Assembly: GCA_963835595.1 (NCBI GenBank)
Contig: CAWIGL010000002.1
Coordinates: 2,232,001 to 2,296,000 of the forward strand
Origin: CAWEPK01 sp963835595
GTDB taxonomy: Bacteria > Desulfobacterota > Syntrophorhabdia > Syntrophorhabdales > WCHB1-27
Direction of reading: 5' to 3'
Length of the DNA: 64,000 nucleotides
Part shown: positions 45,759-53,817 of the stretch, piece by piece
Layout: every line of letters starts with the position of its first letter
Numbering within the stretch: position 1 is the stretch's first letter
Position numbers and translations under genes: made by a program
The notes under the pieces: model-generated
Database searches by the model: none
The model's input: only the letters and a program-made list of their open reading frames with translations
What the model was told of the DNA's origin: nothing

Positions 45759-46577
45759 TTACGCCAGGCACGTCATGGCGGGTGCGGCTTTCTGCCCGTC
45801 CCGTCCCGCGCTCCTCGTGATGAAATCGAGGACCGTGCGGCCGTAGTCCGCAGGCCGCTGCTCGTAGGTATTGTGGCCGCACCTGGGGAAGACCGCCAGC
45901 TCGCCCCGGCGCAGGCCCCGGTATAAGGCGACCGACTGCTCGACGTCGAAGATCGCGCTGCGGTCGGGGTAGAGCACGAGGGTGGGGCACTGGACGAGCG
46001 GCAGGACGGGCCGCAGGTCGTAAAAGCCGGAGCCGTAAGCGCCGCCGCGCAGCGCGAACTGGTCGTACCGGACCTGCGCGTCCTTTCCATGCCAGTCGAC
46101 CATCTTTGCCTGCAATATCGGCTCCAGGAGGGTGAATTTGTTGACCAGCTTTTGCGCGTTCAGCTCCGTCATGGGGATATCGCTGTAGCACTGGGTGCTC
46201 CCCACGGCCAGCGTAATCACCTCGTCGGGATACTTCGCGGCGTAGTAGACGCCGACCACGCCGCCCTCGCACTGGCCTACGATATGGCACCTGCCGATGC
46301 CGAGGATCCCTTTCAGCGCCTTGAGCTCCTCGACGCTTTCCGGGTTGTAGCGGTCGCTCTCGTAAAACTCGGTGAAATCGTCCCCGCCTTCCGAGCGCCC
46401 GAAGCCCCGCCGGTCGTAGAGCGCAACCCTGAACCCGGCCGCGACGAATTGCGGATAGATGTCCTTCCAGATCTTGCCGCAGCCGAAGCCGTGATGAAGC
46501 AGCATTATCATCTCGCCTTCGCCCTCTCCGTGGACCTCGTAGTACAGCAAACGACCGTTCACCTTTTCAAACGGCAT
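45759..46577 (-). CDS. Alpha/beta hydrolase with Cys nucleophile
   Basis: The 272-residue protein is an alpha/beta hydrolase: LLHHGFGCGKIW (oxyanion region), LYDRRGFGRSEG, the nucleophile elbow G-Q-C-E-G with Cys103, an Asp near YPDRSAIFD and a His in RCGHNTYEQRP. The elbow normally holds Ser; Cys occurs in dienelactone hydrolase and a few thioesterase-like enzymes. An ester, lactone or thioester substrate is therefore possible. AAGGAGC precedes the ATG. It converges with the DUF2950 gene and has no operon partner. Confidence 0.88.
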   Translation of the reverse strand: MPFEKVNGRLLYYEVHGEGEGEMIMLLHHGFGCGKIWKDIYPQFVAAGFRVALYDRRGFGRSEGGDDFTEFYESDRYNPESVEELKALKGILGIGRCHIVGQCEGGVVGVYYAAKYPDEVITLAVGSTQCYSDIPMTELNAQKLVNKFTLLEPILQAKMVDWHGKDAQVRYDQFALRGGAYGSGFYDLRPVLPLVQCPTLVLYPDRSAIFDVEQSVALYRGLRRGELAVFPRCGHNTYEQRPADYGRTVLDFITRSAGRDGQKAAPAMTCLA

Positions 46578-46835
46578 GACGTACGCTCCTTGTCCTTATC
46601 CCATGCTTAAAGGGGTTGTTCGATCCCGCGCCCTCAATCATTACACCGGCGGACGGGGAATTGCAAGGAAAAAGAGCCGCGCGGCGGCCGAGGCGGACGG
46701 CGCGGGCATACGCACGCAGGCGGCGGTGGCGGCGTGGCCCGGTCGTCTCGCCGCCCGAACCTCTTCACACCACGCACGTTTTCGGCTACAATACCTCATA
46801 AGGGGGCAAAGGGGCGGCGGTAATGGAAGGCGATC

Positions 46836-47186
46836 ATGGACGATGAATGGGGCCGTGACCCGTCCGTGCAGCGGATGAGGCGCATATTCGCGGCCATCGA
46901 CGCCAAGCAGGCGCGGCTCCTCGACGGGGCAGGCATCCATCGGTTCGACAAGAGGCTTTGCCAGTGGAGGAAGACGGCGCTCCGGTTGTTCGAGCAAAGC
47001 TGGTCGAGGGCGACGCAGACCGGGGCGCCCTTCGGGGAGAAGGACATAAGCGACCTCTACCTGCATTGCCTGGCGCGCGTTCTGTGCAGCCGGGGGGTGA
47101 CCGTCCCGGACCGGGCGCTGCCGGCCAACCCGGCCGTAGCGCGCATCATGGGGGACAAGAGGCCCGGCGGAGGGGAAGAAACATGA
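46836..47186 (+). CDS. Small protein of unknown function
   Basis: I do not recognise this 116-residue protein. It is soluble, helical and charged, without signal peptide or membrane segment, with three Cys residues (CQWRK, HCLARVLCSRG). GGAAGG upstream of the ATG and the ATGA overlap with the next gene support real translation. Some features recall helper subunits encoded next to small conserved deltaproteobacterial genes, but I cannot assign a role. Confidence 0.65.
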   Translation: MDDEWGRDPSVQRMRRIFAAIDAKQARLLDGAGIHRFDKRLCQWRKTALRLFEQSWSRATQTGAPFGEKDISDLYLHCLARVLCSRGVTVPDRALPANPAVARIMGDKRPGGGEET

Positions 47187-47518
47187 TAAGGCTCCGGCTC
47201 TTCGGGCGCTGCCGCATCTACCACGACCCCGTCAGCCCGGTGCTCCGGGCCCCCGCCCAGGTCGGATGGGAGGCGTGGTTCAGGAGCATCGACCTCGTCA
47301 CCCAGCAGCCCCTCAAGGGCGAAGAGCTGCTGAGGCGGACGCGCGGGTGGTGGACCGTCGAGCCGGACGACGTGTCGGAGGTCGTCGGGCGGTTCGGCCG
47401 CCTCGTCGTCGGGGAGCAGGGCGAGCTGATGGTGGAGTGCGAGGACGAGCAGGCGGCGGAGAATCTTGCGAAAGCGCTGGTGGAAACCTTTGGCGAGGCG
47501 GTGCAGCTAGCGCCCTAA
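47183..47518 (+). CDS. Small protein of unknown function
   Basis: This 111-residue product starts in the ATGA that also ends the preceding gene, so the pair is translationally coupled. It is acidic in the C-terminal half (ECEDEQAAENLAKALVETFG) with a Trp-rich middle (GWEAWFRS, RGWWTVEPDD). No family is recognised. Its stop lies directly at the left end of a MITE-like element. Confidence 0.65.
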   Translation: MIRLRLFGRCRIYHDPVSPVLRAPAQVGWEAWFRSIDLVTQQPLKGEELLRRTRGWWTVEPDDVSEVVGRFGRLVVGEQGELMVECEDEQAAENLAKALVETFGEAVQLAP

Positions 47519-47665
47519 GGGGCCGACGTGTGCCGGGTTAATTTCGCGCCTTTCCCCTGTCTCTCGGCGCCGCACGTGCTCACGTACAACTGAAGTACGC
47601 TCCGCGCGGCGGCCCCTCGATCACGGTGAAATCCATCAAAATTTCCTCCGGCCCACGCCGGCCCC
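47519..47665 (-). repeat. MITE-like element, left copy
   Basis: This 147-base element has 19-base terminal inverted repeats (47519-47537 and 47647-47665, about 17 of 19 matching). Its centre, 47575-47603, is the exact reverse complement of 49296-49324 in the right copy, and similarity extends over about 90 bases. It contains the small hairpin CGTAC-N7-GTACG and no open frame. Terminal repeats plus a second copy suggest a non-autonomous mobile element or a large palindromic repeat. Confidence 0.75.
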
Positions 47666-48013
47666 TTTCAAAATAGCGACATCATTATCTCCATCGATTA
47701 GGCCTAGTTGATTGGTCAACAATGTCGCGGCTTAAAATGCTTGCGTGGTACTTCCTGTAGTCCGCGATCCGGCCATTGTCTGTCTGTAGCGCCCTTCGGC
47801 CGGAAATGGTGACCGAAAGTGATGCGTGGCAGTCTCCGAGTCGGCGAGAATAATTAAGCCATCGAATTAAACTCGCCGAGTTTATCCAGGGTGTATTTCG
47901 TATTATACGCAGTGAGGACCTTCCAAAAGCCGGTTTGTGAGCTGTTTTCGTTGATTCTCTACTGGTCAGAAGCGTAAAATAGGAGAAAATGTACAATGTG
48001 TTTCAAAAAGTAG
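47666..48013. other. AT-richer gap with no confident gene
   Basis: Base composition changes to AT-richer here. The minus strand has a 100-codon open frame, but its product has no recognised family and no ribosome binding site, and a neighbouring frame looks like broken coding sequence. I treat it as decayed foreign DNA. The cassette recombination point G/TTATGCC lies at its end (48013/48014). Confidence 0.5.
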
Positions 48014-48808
48014 TTATGCCATCTTCAACGCCATAGCGAGATAAAGTTGAAGGTGAGTATCGATACGTGCTATCTGTGTGGAAAGCCCCTCGGTAACGAG
48101 ATTGACCACGACCATGTTCCGCCAAGACAATTCTATGCCCGTGCCCTGAGAAGGAAATATGCTCCAAATCTATTGACATTGCCCGTGCATCCATCCTGCA
48201 ACAAGGTATACCAAACGGACGAGGACTATTTTGTACACTCCCTGGGGCCAATGGCGATGGAATCTTATTCTGGCAAAGCACTGTGGAAGGACATATCGGA
48301 TCGATGCGACAGGCCTCAAAACATGCGAATTTTCCGTATGGTCCTAAAGGAATTTGATGAAAGACCTTCCGGCCTGATACTCCCGTTCGGGAAAGTAGTA
48401 AAACGCTTTGATGATCGAAGGATTTGGAGAGTAGTGTGGAAAATAGTCAGAGGCCTCTTTTTCAAGGAGATTGGCCAGGTGCTTCCTGACAACTGGCCAA
48501 TAGGACGCAAGATGTTTTCGCCTGGAGAAAATCCGCCTCCCGAATGGAACTTCCTCCTGACTTCGCCCACATTGGGCCAATACCCAGCCGTATTTGACTA
48601 TAGGTACGTCGGTATTCAGGATAAAATATATCTCTGGGCTATGCTCTTTTGGGACAGAATTGTTATGTTCGTCGGATTTCACGTTCCGGGCTGTACGTGC
48701 AGAGAATGTGTCAAGCTATCGAATACTTAGAGGCGAGGCAGGCGAGGCATAACAAGCCGTTCCACCGGATCGGCGAGGAGAGGCGCTCGCCTCCCGATGA
48801 ACTCTGCG
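48014..48808 (+). mobile_element. Integron-type gene cassette with one ORF and attC
   Basis: The segment starts at TTATGCC behind a G (48013) and ends at G48808 in GCG/TTACC, as a cassette does after recombination at G/TT. It holds one ORF (48047-48730) and, 15 bases after its stop, an attC-like site. The first 8 bases GTTATGCC (48013-48020) are the exact complement of the attC outer box GGCATAAC (48746-48753), which is expected when the circular cassette is closed. No integron integrase is seen in the window. Confidence 0.72.
48047..48730 (+). CDS. HNH-like protein carried by the gene cassette
   Basis: The N-terminus (TCYLCGKPLG, then IDHDHVPPRQFY and HPSCNKVY) has two Cys pairs and the His-Asp-His arrangement of HNH/zinc-finger nuclease domains. 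The remaining 150 residues are unrecognised, with a Cys motif CTCREC near the end. The start is TTG 48047 or GTG 48053. The AT-richer composition differs from the flanking core genes. As a cassette gene it may serve defence or DNA processing, which is inference only. Confidence 0.72.
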   Translation: MKVSIDTCYLCGKPLGNEIDHDHVPPRQFYARALRRKYAPNLLTLPVHPSCNKVYQTDEDYFVHSLGPMAMESYSGKALWKDISDRCDRPQNMRIFRMVLKEFDERPSGLILPFGKVVKRFDDRRIWRVVWKIVRGLFFKEIGQVLPDNWPIGRKMFSPGENPPPEWNFLLTSPTLGQYPAVFDYRYVGIQDKIYLWAMLFWDRIVMFVGFHVPGCTCRECVKLSNT

Positions 48809-48813
48809 TTACC
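48746..48813 (+). mobile_element. attC recombination site
   Basis: The 68-base site has the outer box GGCATAAC (48746-48753) and the core box GCGTTACC (48806-48813). Between them GTTC (48759-48762) pairs with GAAC (48799-48802) next to an unpaired C, and GGCGAG pairs with CTCGCC around the loop. An imperfect palindrome with an extrahelical base next to the inner arm is the hallmark of attC sites folded for integron integrase. Confidence 0.75.
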
Positions 48814-48830
48814 GGCAAGAAGAACGGAAA

Positions 48831-49052
48831 ATGAATTACTCGATTGAAGAACATAAGCATCGTTTCGCGGCTTGGGCGGCCGGTAGAGCTGCCAGCGTGA
48901 ACGGCTGCCGTTTTCCCGTCGAAGAGGGCAAGACAATCCTGGAAAAAGCGGGAATGAAAGAGAAGAGCTTGGGGGACGTAGTTCCGTTAATTCCGTTATT
49001 TGATGTCAGGGAAGAGCTTGGGGGACGTAGTTCCGTTAATTCCGTCATTTGA
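48831..49052 (+). pseudogene. Truncated ORF of a second cassette
   Basis: The frame starts 22 bases after the attC cut point, as cassette genes do, and reads MNYSIEEHKHRFAAWAAGRA and GCRFPVEEGKTILEKAG. This resembles the N-terminus of small conserved hypothetical proteins often seen in accessory regions. After about 43 codons it runs into a 49-base tandem duplication and stops. No second attC follows, so the cassette is probably truncated. Confidence 0.6.
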
Positions 49053-49058
49053 TGTCAG
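48962..49058. repeat. 49-base tandem duplication
   Basis: Two copies of GAAGAGCTTGGGGGACGTAG plus about 28 further bases lie head to tail (48962-49010 and 49011-49058) with one internal difference (T versus C). The unit includes GGGGACGTAGTT followed by AT-rich sequence, which recalls the ends of small REP or IS200-like elements, but no transposase is nearby. Confidence 0.85.
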
Positions 49059-49231
49059 TCTTCCAGGGGAGGCAGGGACATCATTGTCCATGTCACATGT
49101 TACGTTGCTACCGCAAGATAGCTCTTTCTCATGGTAATCCTCGCGTCACACCACTCAGCCAACTCAATCACTTGCAGGTGTGGTCCGCAACCCCCGATGC
49201 CGCCCCAAAGCCATGCCATCGATTCGTTCGC

Positions 49232-49381
49232 GGGGGCCGGGGCGGGTCAGAGAGATTTGCGATGGATTTCACGTTATTTTTCGAAGGCGCGCGGCGGAGC
49301 GTACTTCAGTTGTACGTGAGCACGCTGCGCCGAGAAAACGACGTGAAAGGCGCGCAAAGGTCCCGGCCCGCCCCGGCCCCC
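49232..49381 (+). repeat. MITE-like element, right copy
   Basis: This 150-base element is bounded by the perfect 15-base inverted repeat GGGGGCCGGGGCGGG (49232-49246) and its complement (49367-49381). The centre is an inverted copy of the element at 47519-47665. The two elements face each other across 1.57 kb that contain the gene cassette and duplication. No transposase is present. Confidence 0.75.
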
Positions 49382-49407
49382 ATCTCATCCACGCCAGGAG
49401 GTGCCTT

Positions 49408-50961
49408 GTGCTACACAGTCTCTACATCGCAGCAGCGCTCGCGGTGCCCGCAGGCATCGCCGTCCTTTCCGGGCCGGCCCAGGCTGCCCGGCAGGAGTTC
49501 GTCCTGGAGGAAGCCACCATCGCAAGCATCCATGACGCGATGAAGGCGGGCAGGCTGACCGCCAGGCAGCTCGTCGGGATGTACCTTGCGCGCATCGAAG
49601 CTTACGACAAGAAAGGCCCGGCCCTCAATGCGGTGATCCTCGTCAACCCGAATGCCCTTAAGGAGGCGGACGCCCTCGACAGGAAGTTCAGGAAGTCGGG
49701 CTTCGTGGGGCCGCTCCACGGCATAACCGTGCTCCTCAAGGACAACGTCGAGACGGGCGACATGGCGACTACGGCCGGCTCGACGAGCCTCAAGGGCTTC
49801 GTGCCCCCCGGCGACGCCCCGGTAGTCGTTAAGCTCCGGAAGGCCGGGGCGATCATCATCGCAAAGGTCAACCTCCACGAGTTTGCCGTATGGGGCGAGA
49901 CGGTCAGCTCCATCCTGGGCCAGACCCTCAACCCCTACGACCTCACCAGGACGCCGGGCGGCTCCAGCGGCGGGACGGGGGCGGGGCTGGCGGCCAACTT
50001 CGGGACGATAGGCATCGGGACCGATACGATCAACTCGATCCGCTCGCCTGCCAGCGCGAACAGCATCGTCGGCATCCGGCCGACCGTGGGCGCAGTGAGC
50101 AGGGCAGGCATCGTCCCTTACTCCCTGACGCAGGACACGGCAGGCCCGCTTGCGCGCACTGTCGAGGACGCCGCGAAGACGCTCGACGCCATCGCAGGCT
50201 ACGACCCCCAGGACGCGGCCACGGCCTGGAGTGCGGGGAACATACCGAAGACGTACACCGCCTTCCTCAAAAAGGGTGGGCTTAAAGGCGCGCGTATCGG
50301 CGTGCTGAACAGCTTTTTCGGCGCGGGGCCTGAGCACAAAGAGGTAAACGCCGCAGTCCGCCATGCGATAGAGGTGATGAAGAAGCGCGGTGCGGTCATC
50401 GTTTCCCTCGACGACCCGATATCGGCAGACAAGCTGGTATCGGAAGTGAGCGTCCACGTCTATGAGTTCAAGGACCATCTCAACCGCTACCTGAAGGAGC
50501 GCAACGCCCCCGCCAGGTCGCTTGAGCAGGTCTACGCCTCGGGAAAGTTCCATCCGGGCATCGCAAGCAACATAAAGCAGGCCCTCGCCTTGAGCACAAG
50601 CGATGCGGAGTACAAGGACCACCTAATAAAGAGGGCGAGGCTCCAGGAGACGTTCATGAAGCTGATGGCGGACAATAGGCTCGACGCCATCGTCTTCCCC
50701 CACCAGCGCCGCCTCGTCGTCCCCATCGGCGAGAGCCAGATAGAAAGGCAGGGGATCCTCACGTCGGCGACGGGGTTCCCCTCGATAGTAATGCCTGCGG
50801 GCTTTTCAGCCCCGACGAAGACCGCGCCCATCGGCGTGCCCATCGGCATCGAGCTCGTTGGGAGGCCGTGGAGCGAGGGCACGCTGATAAAGCTGGCTTA
50901 CGCGCTGGAGCAGGCGACGAAGGCAAGGAAGCCGCCGGTAAGCACGCCGGCGCTGAAATAG
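49408..50961 (+). CDS. Amidase signature family enzyme, exported
   Basis: The protein is 517 residues from GTG 49408, which has AGGAGG 8 bases upstream. A signal peptide ends near GPAQAARQ. The amidase triad is visible as Lys in VLLKDNVETGDM, cis-Ser in PGGSSGGTGAGLAA and the nucleophile Ser in GTDTINSIRSPASA. It hydrolyses amide or ester bonds of an unknown compound in the periplasm. It stands alone between accessory repeats and converges with the MaoC gene. Confidence 0.93.
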   Translation: MLHSLYIAAALAVPAGIAVLSGPAQAARQEFVLEEATIASIHDAMKAGRLTARQLVGMYLARIEAYDKKGPALNAVILVNPNALKEADALDRKFRKSGFVGPLHGITVLLKDNVETGDMATTAGSTSLKGFVPPGDAPVVVKLRKAGAIIIAKVNLHEFAVWGETVSSILGQTLNPYDLTRTPGGSSGGTGAGLAANFGTIGIGTDTINSIRSPASANSIVGIRPTVGAVSRAGIVPYSLTQDTAGPLARTVEDAAKTLDAIAGYDPQDAATAWSAGNIPKTYTAFLKKGGLKGARIGVLNSFFGAGPEHKEVNAAVRHAIEVMKKRGAVIVSLDDPISADKLVSEVSVHVYEFKDHLNRYLKERNAPARSLEQVYASGKFHPGIASNIKQALALSTSDAEYKDHLIKRARLQETFMKLMADNRLDAIVFPHQRRLVVPIGESQIERQGILTSATGFPSIVMPAGFSAPTKTAPIGVPIGIELVGRPWSEGTLIKLAYALEQATKARKPPVSTPALK

Positions 50962-51095
50962 CCCATCGATGGGGCCGGGGCGCCTGGCGAGGCCCTCAGC
51001 CTCTCATATGCGGCCGGGTTAATCCGCCCGGCGGTAGAAAGCCCCCGCTTTCGGCGAAGGGGCAGGCAATCGTGTAGGCCCTCGTCCCTCGACCG

Positions 51096-51584
51096 TCACG
51101 CGGAAGGCAAGGCATCGCGGCAACGGAGGATGCTTATCCCCTTCCAGATCATCACCACTTCGCGGTCCTGGTTGAGCACCTCGATGAGGCAACGTATCGC
51201 GCCCCGGTCAGGTTTCTTGCGGGAGCGGCGCGCCTCCAGGACGCTTACCCTTATCGAGAGCCTGTCTCCGGGACGCACCGGCTTGAGCCACCGCACCTCG
51301 TCTACGCCGGGCGAGCCGAGGCTAGCCACGTGGGAGATGAAATGGTCCACGATCAGGCGCATGGCGAGGCCGGCGGTATACCAGCCGCTCGCTACGAGGC
51401 CGCCGAATACGGTCTTTGCCGCCTCCGCCGGGTCCGTGTGGAACACCTGCGGGTCATACCGCCTGGCAAAGCCAATCATCTCCTCCTCCTCGACAGCCTC
51501 GTAGCCGAACTCGTAGACCGCGCCCTCCTCATAGTCCTCGAAGTAGCGCTGCTCTACGGGCATCTTGAATGTGGAAAGAGACAT
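51096..51584 (-). CDS. MaoC-like (R)-specific enoyl-CoA hydratase family protein
   Basis: The 162-residue hot-dog protein has the hydratase motif around FARRYDPQVFHTDPAEA (usual form D-x-N-x-x-H-x-D) and GLVASGWYTAGLAMRL, then DEVRWLKPVRPGDRL. It should hydrate an enoyl-CoA or act on a related thioester. ATG 51584 is supported by GGGAGG. It lies 18 bases after the exosortase gene on the same strand, though a functional link is not obvious. Confidence 0.9.
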   Translation of the reverse strand: MSLSTFKMPVEQRYFEDYEEGAVYEFGYEAVEEEEMIGFARRYDPQVFHTDPAEAAKTVFGGLVASGWYTAGLAMRLIVDHFISHVASLGSPGVDEVRWLKPVRPGDRLSIRVSVLEARRSRKKPDRGAIRCLIEVLNQDREVVMIWKGISILRCRDALPSA

Positions 51585-51601
51585 GGCGGCCTCCCGCTCC
51601 T

Positions 51602-53254
51602 TTACGTCCATAACCCGTAATGGCCCAACAGAAGCACCTCGCAGGCGATCAGGCCGTTTGTGACCGCGTGCGATACGAAGGCGTCGAGCACCCTGTCCCG
51701 CCTGTACATCGACCATGCGTAGCAGGCGCCGGCGAGGAAACCCGCCAGCCACCTGCCGTGCATCACACCGAAAAGGGCCGATGAGATCAGGAACGGGAGC
51801 CACGCGAACCGCAAGCCGGACGATGCGCCCCGCGAGAGCCGCCGCAGCAGGTAGCCCCGGAAGGCAAGCTCCTCTACCGCAGGCACGACCAGCACCGACC
51901 CGGCCGCGCGGAAGAAAAGCCAGGCAGCGGCCAGGCCCGCCGGCATCGCTGCCAGGCCGCCGGCAACGACCGAAGTCCCGGTCCCGAACCCTGCCGCCTC
52001 CAGGGCGGTCCAGACGGCGTAGACGAGGGCGCCTATGGCAAAGGGCTGCCATGAAAGCCCTGAAAACAGGGCCGGTGTCCCGGCGGGCAGCATCCCGGCG
52101 GGCAGCATCCCGGCGGGCAGCATCCCGGAGGGCGGTGTCCCGGCCGGCGGCGGCCGGAAAGGCCGCCAGAGGTAGAAGACGGCCGCAGCCGACGCGACGG
52201 CGCGCACGGGGTAATAAAAGTCGAACCCGCTCGTGAAGAGGCCGGTTACGAGTCCCGAGCCGAGGAGGACCATCAGGGGCGCGAGATACCGGGCCGCCGG
52301 GCCGGCCGCAAGGGACCCGGCCCCGGGGCGCAGCCGCGAGAAGAAGGGCATCCTTCGTCCTAGTGCGACCGTGCCAAGGGAGACCGCGATGAAGCCCAGC
52401 CAGCCGATGTTGGAATGGAACCCATCGCCGGCCAGCCGGGGTGAGACGTAGGCGCCGATGAGGATCAGCGCGGCGATCCTTAGCACGTTGACGAGCCAGA
52501 TGGCCAGGGCGCCGAGGGGGAAAAGCAGAAACGCCCTCGGGAAGCGCAGCCTGCTGCGGAAAAACCAGAGAAAAGAGCCGACGAAGAGCACCATCAGGCC
52601 TATGCCCTCATAGCCGGAGCATGGCGGGTAGATCGCGGCGGAAAACCCCTTCACGCTGATTACCATGTCTGCGGCGCTCCATACGACGTCCTGGCCGAGC
52701 CACTTTAAGACGTCCCCCACGAGGATGAACGTCCAGCCCACGAGCGGTTCCCAGGTCCTCGTCGCCAGCACCCCTGCGGCGAGGGACAGCCCCGCGAGCA
52801 CGGCGCAGGGCGCAAGGAGGGGCAAGCACCGGACGGCCAGCCGCGCCCAAGCCCGCACCGTCATGGCTGCGAGGCACCAGAAAACTGCGGCGCCGAGACC
52901 CGACGCGATCCACGCTGCGAGCGGCAGAAAAGCGTGCCGCCGCAATGCCTCGCCATCGAAGACGAAGAGCGTCAGCTCCATGAATACGAGGTAGAACGCT
53001 GCCTGGATAGGGAGCATGCGCCACAGCAGGGAGCGAGACGCACCGAAGGGCGCGCCCTCGCCTGCCGCGCCCGCCGGCGCCCAGCGGGCAACCACGAGCA
53101 CAAACAGGACGAAGACCATTGCAAGGGAAGGCAGGCCCCGCGTATAGGCGAGAACGCCCGAGGAGGGCGCTTTCACACGGATTGCGAGCAGGAGTAATTC
53201 GAGACCGGCGACTGCGATCAGGGACGCACGGGCGTGTCCCGGTCGCAAGGTCAC
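51602..53254 (-). CDS. xrtE: Exosortase E fused to a CPBP-type protease (XrtE, VPEID-CTERM system)
   Basis: The 550-residue membrane protein joins two enzymes. The exosortase half has the catalytic Cys212 in PPCSGYEG, Arg259 in NVLRIAALI and His280 in DGFHSNIG. The C-terminal half is a CAAX/CPBP protease with EELAFRG (461-467), His499 in GVMHGRWL and His529/Asn533 in SHAVTN. This fusion is the known exosortase E, which processes VPEID-CTERM proteins. Start GTG 53254 overlaps the stop of the preceding small gene and has AAAGGG upstream. A linker (residues 370-392) has 5-residue repeats GMLPA. Two candidate substrates lie just upstream. Confidence 0.9.
   Translation of the reverse strand: MTLRPGHARASLIAVAGLELLLLAIRVKAPSSGVLAYTRGLPSLAMVFVLFVLVVARWAPAGAAGEGAPFGASRSLLWRMLPIQAAFYLVFMELTLFVFDGEALRRHAFLPLAAWIASGLGAAVFWCLAAMTVRAWARLAVRCLPLLAPCAVLAGLSLAAGVLATRTWEPLVGWTFILVGDVLKWLGQDVVWSAADMVISVKGFSAAIYPPCSGYEGIGLMVLFVGSFLWFFRSRLRFPRAFLLFPLGALAIWLVNVLRIAALILIGAYVSPRLAGDGFHSNIGWLGFIAVSLGTVALGRRMPFFSRLRPGAGSLAAGPAARYLAPLMVLLGSGLVTGLFTSGFDFYYPVRAVASAAAVFYLWRPFRPPPAGTPPSGMLPAGMLPAGMLPAGTPALFSGLSWQPFAIGALVYAVWTALEAAGFGTGTSVVAGGLAAMPAGLAAAWLFFRAAGSVLVVPAVEELAFRGYLLRRLSRGASSGLRFAWLPFLISSALFGVMHGRWLAGFLAGACYAWSMYRRDRVLDAFVSHAVTNGLIACEVLLLGHYGLWT
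52082..52141 (-). repeat. 15-base tandem repeat in the xrtE linker
   Basis: Three identical units of GGCGGGCAGCATCCC (52082-52126) and a fourth diverged unit encode repeated GMLPA between the exosortase and protease halves. Repeat number may vary between strains and change linker length. Confidence 0.85.
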
Positions 53255-53421
53255 ATCTTGACCCTTTTCTCGAAGGGGATGTCCGGGGGGCAAACGATAA
53301 GGCCTGTGGCGGACGAGGCGGGCGACCGGTCGGTCTCAGGGAGGCCGGAGTCCACCTGCCCTGCACCGGCGCATGCGGCGCAGAAGCGCAGTGCTGAAAA
53401 AAGACTTCTTGTAAATCCCAT
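53251..53421 (-). CDS. Decayed VPEID-CTERM paralogue
   Basis: This 56-residue frame has GGAGGAAGCG before its ATG and reads LPETDRSPASSATGLIVC where the intact neighbour has VPEIDPASAASAVGFIVC. After this point the membrane anchor and basic tail are replaced by PPDIPFEKRVKM. The VPEID box is changed to LPETD and the helix is lost, so sorting is unlikely. DNA similarity to 53584-53817 shows it arose by duplication. Its TGA overlaps the xrtE start, so it may now serve mainly for coupling. Confidence 0.65.
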   Translation of the reverse strand: MGFTRSLFSALRFCAACAGAGQVDSGLPETDRSPASSATGLIVCPPDIPFEKRVKM

Positions 53422-53583
53422 CGCTTCCTCCGGCGTGACGCGCTTCCAAAAAAACCGAACGGCAGCCACAATGATAAGGACCGGCGGTGTTTCTTGCCTT
53501 CAGCTTATCGTGTAATGTATGAATTTATGGATAGGGTGTCAAATATTTTCTTCGGCGCGCCCAGACCTTCCCCGTGCTCTGCC

Positions 53584-53817
53584 TCAGCTTCTGGTAATCA
53601 CGGGTGAAACGGGATCGTCCCCGGCGCTACGGGCGGACATGGTCTTGGAGCCCCTCGTCCACCTGTCCAAAAGGATCAGGAGGGCGCAGACGATAAAGCC
53701 CACGGCGGAAGCGGCAGAGGCGGGGTCGATCTCAGGGACTGTGACGTCTGCCCGCAATGTACCGCACAAGGCCGCCCAGAAGAGCGTAACCGCGATAATG
53801 CCCCTTGCCAGTCTCAT
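53584..53817 (-). CDS. VPEID-CTERM sorted protein
   Basis: The 77-residue protein has an N-terminal signal peptide, then V-P-E-I-D at residues 27-31, PASAASAVG, a membrane helix (FIVCALLILL) and basic residues DRWTR, which is the exosortase E sorting signal. There is hardly any passenger sequence between signal peptide and sorting box. A Ser/Asp-rich tail follows. GGGAGGAAA precedes the ATG. Its presence next to xrtE identifies it as the local substrate. Confidence 0.85.
   Translation of the reverse strand: MRLARGIIAVTLFWAALCGTLRADVTVPEIDPASAASAVGFIVCALLILLDRWTRGSKTMSARSAGDDPVSPVITRS

Noticed and set aside
47685..47996. 103-codon minus-strand frame left of the cassette
   Set aside because: No ribosome binding site and no family; the region looks decayed. 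I could not support an integron integrase here.
48962..49058. CRISPR array
   Set aside because: Only two head-to-tail copies without spacers are present; nothing else in the window resembles a repeat-spacer array.
53251..53253. Selenocysteine reading of the TGA that ends the decayed VPEID paralogue
   Set aside because: The frame after it is not VPEID-like, the TGA overlaps the xrtE start and no Cys or Sec is expected there.
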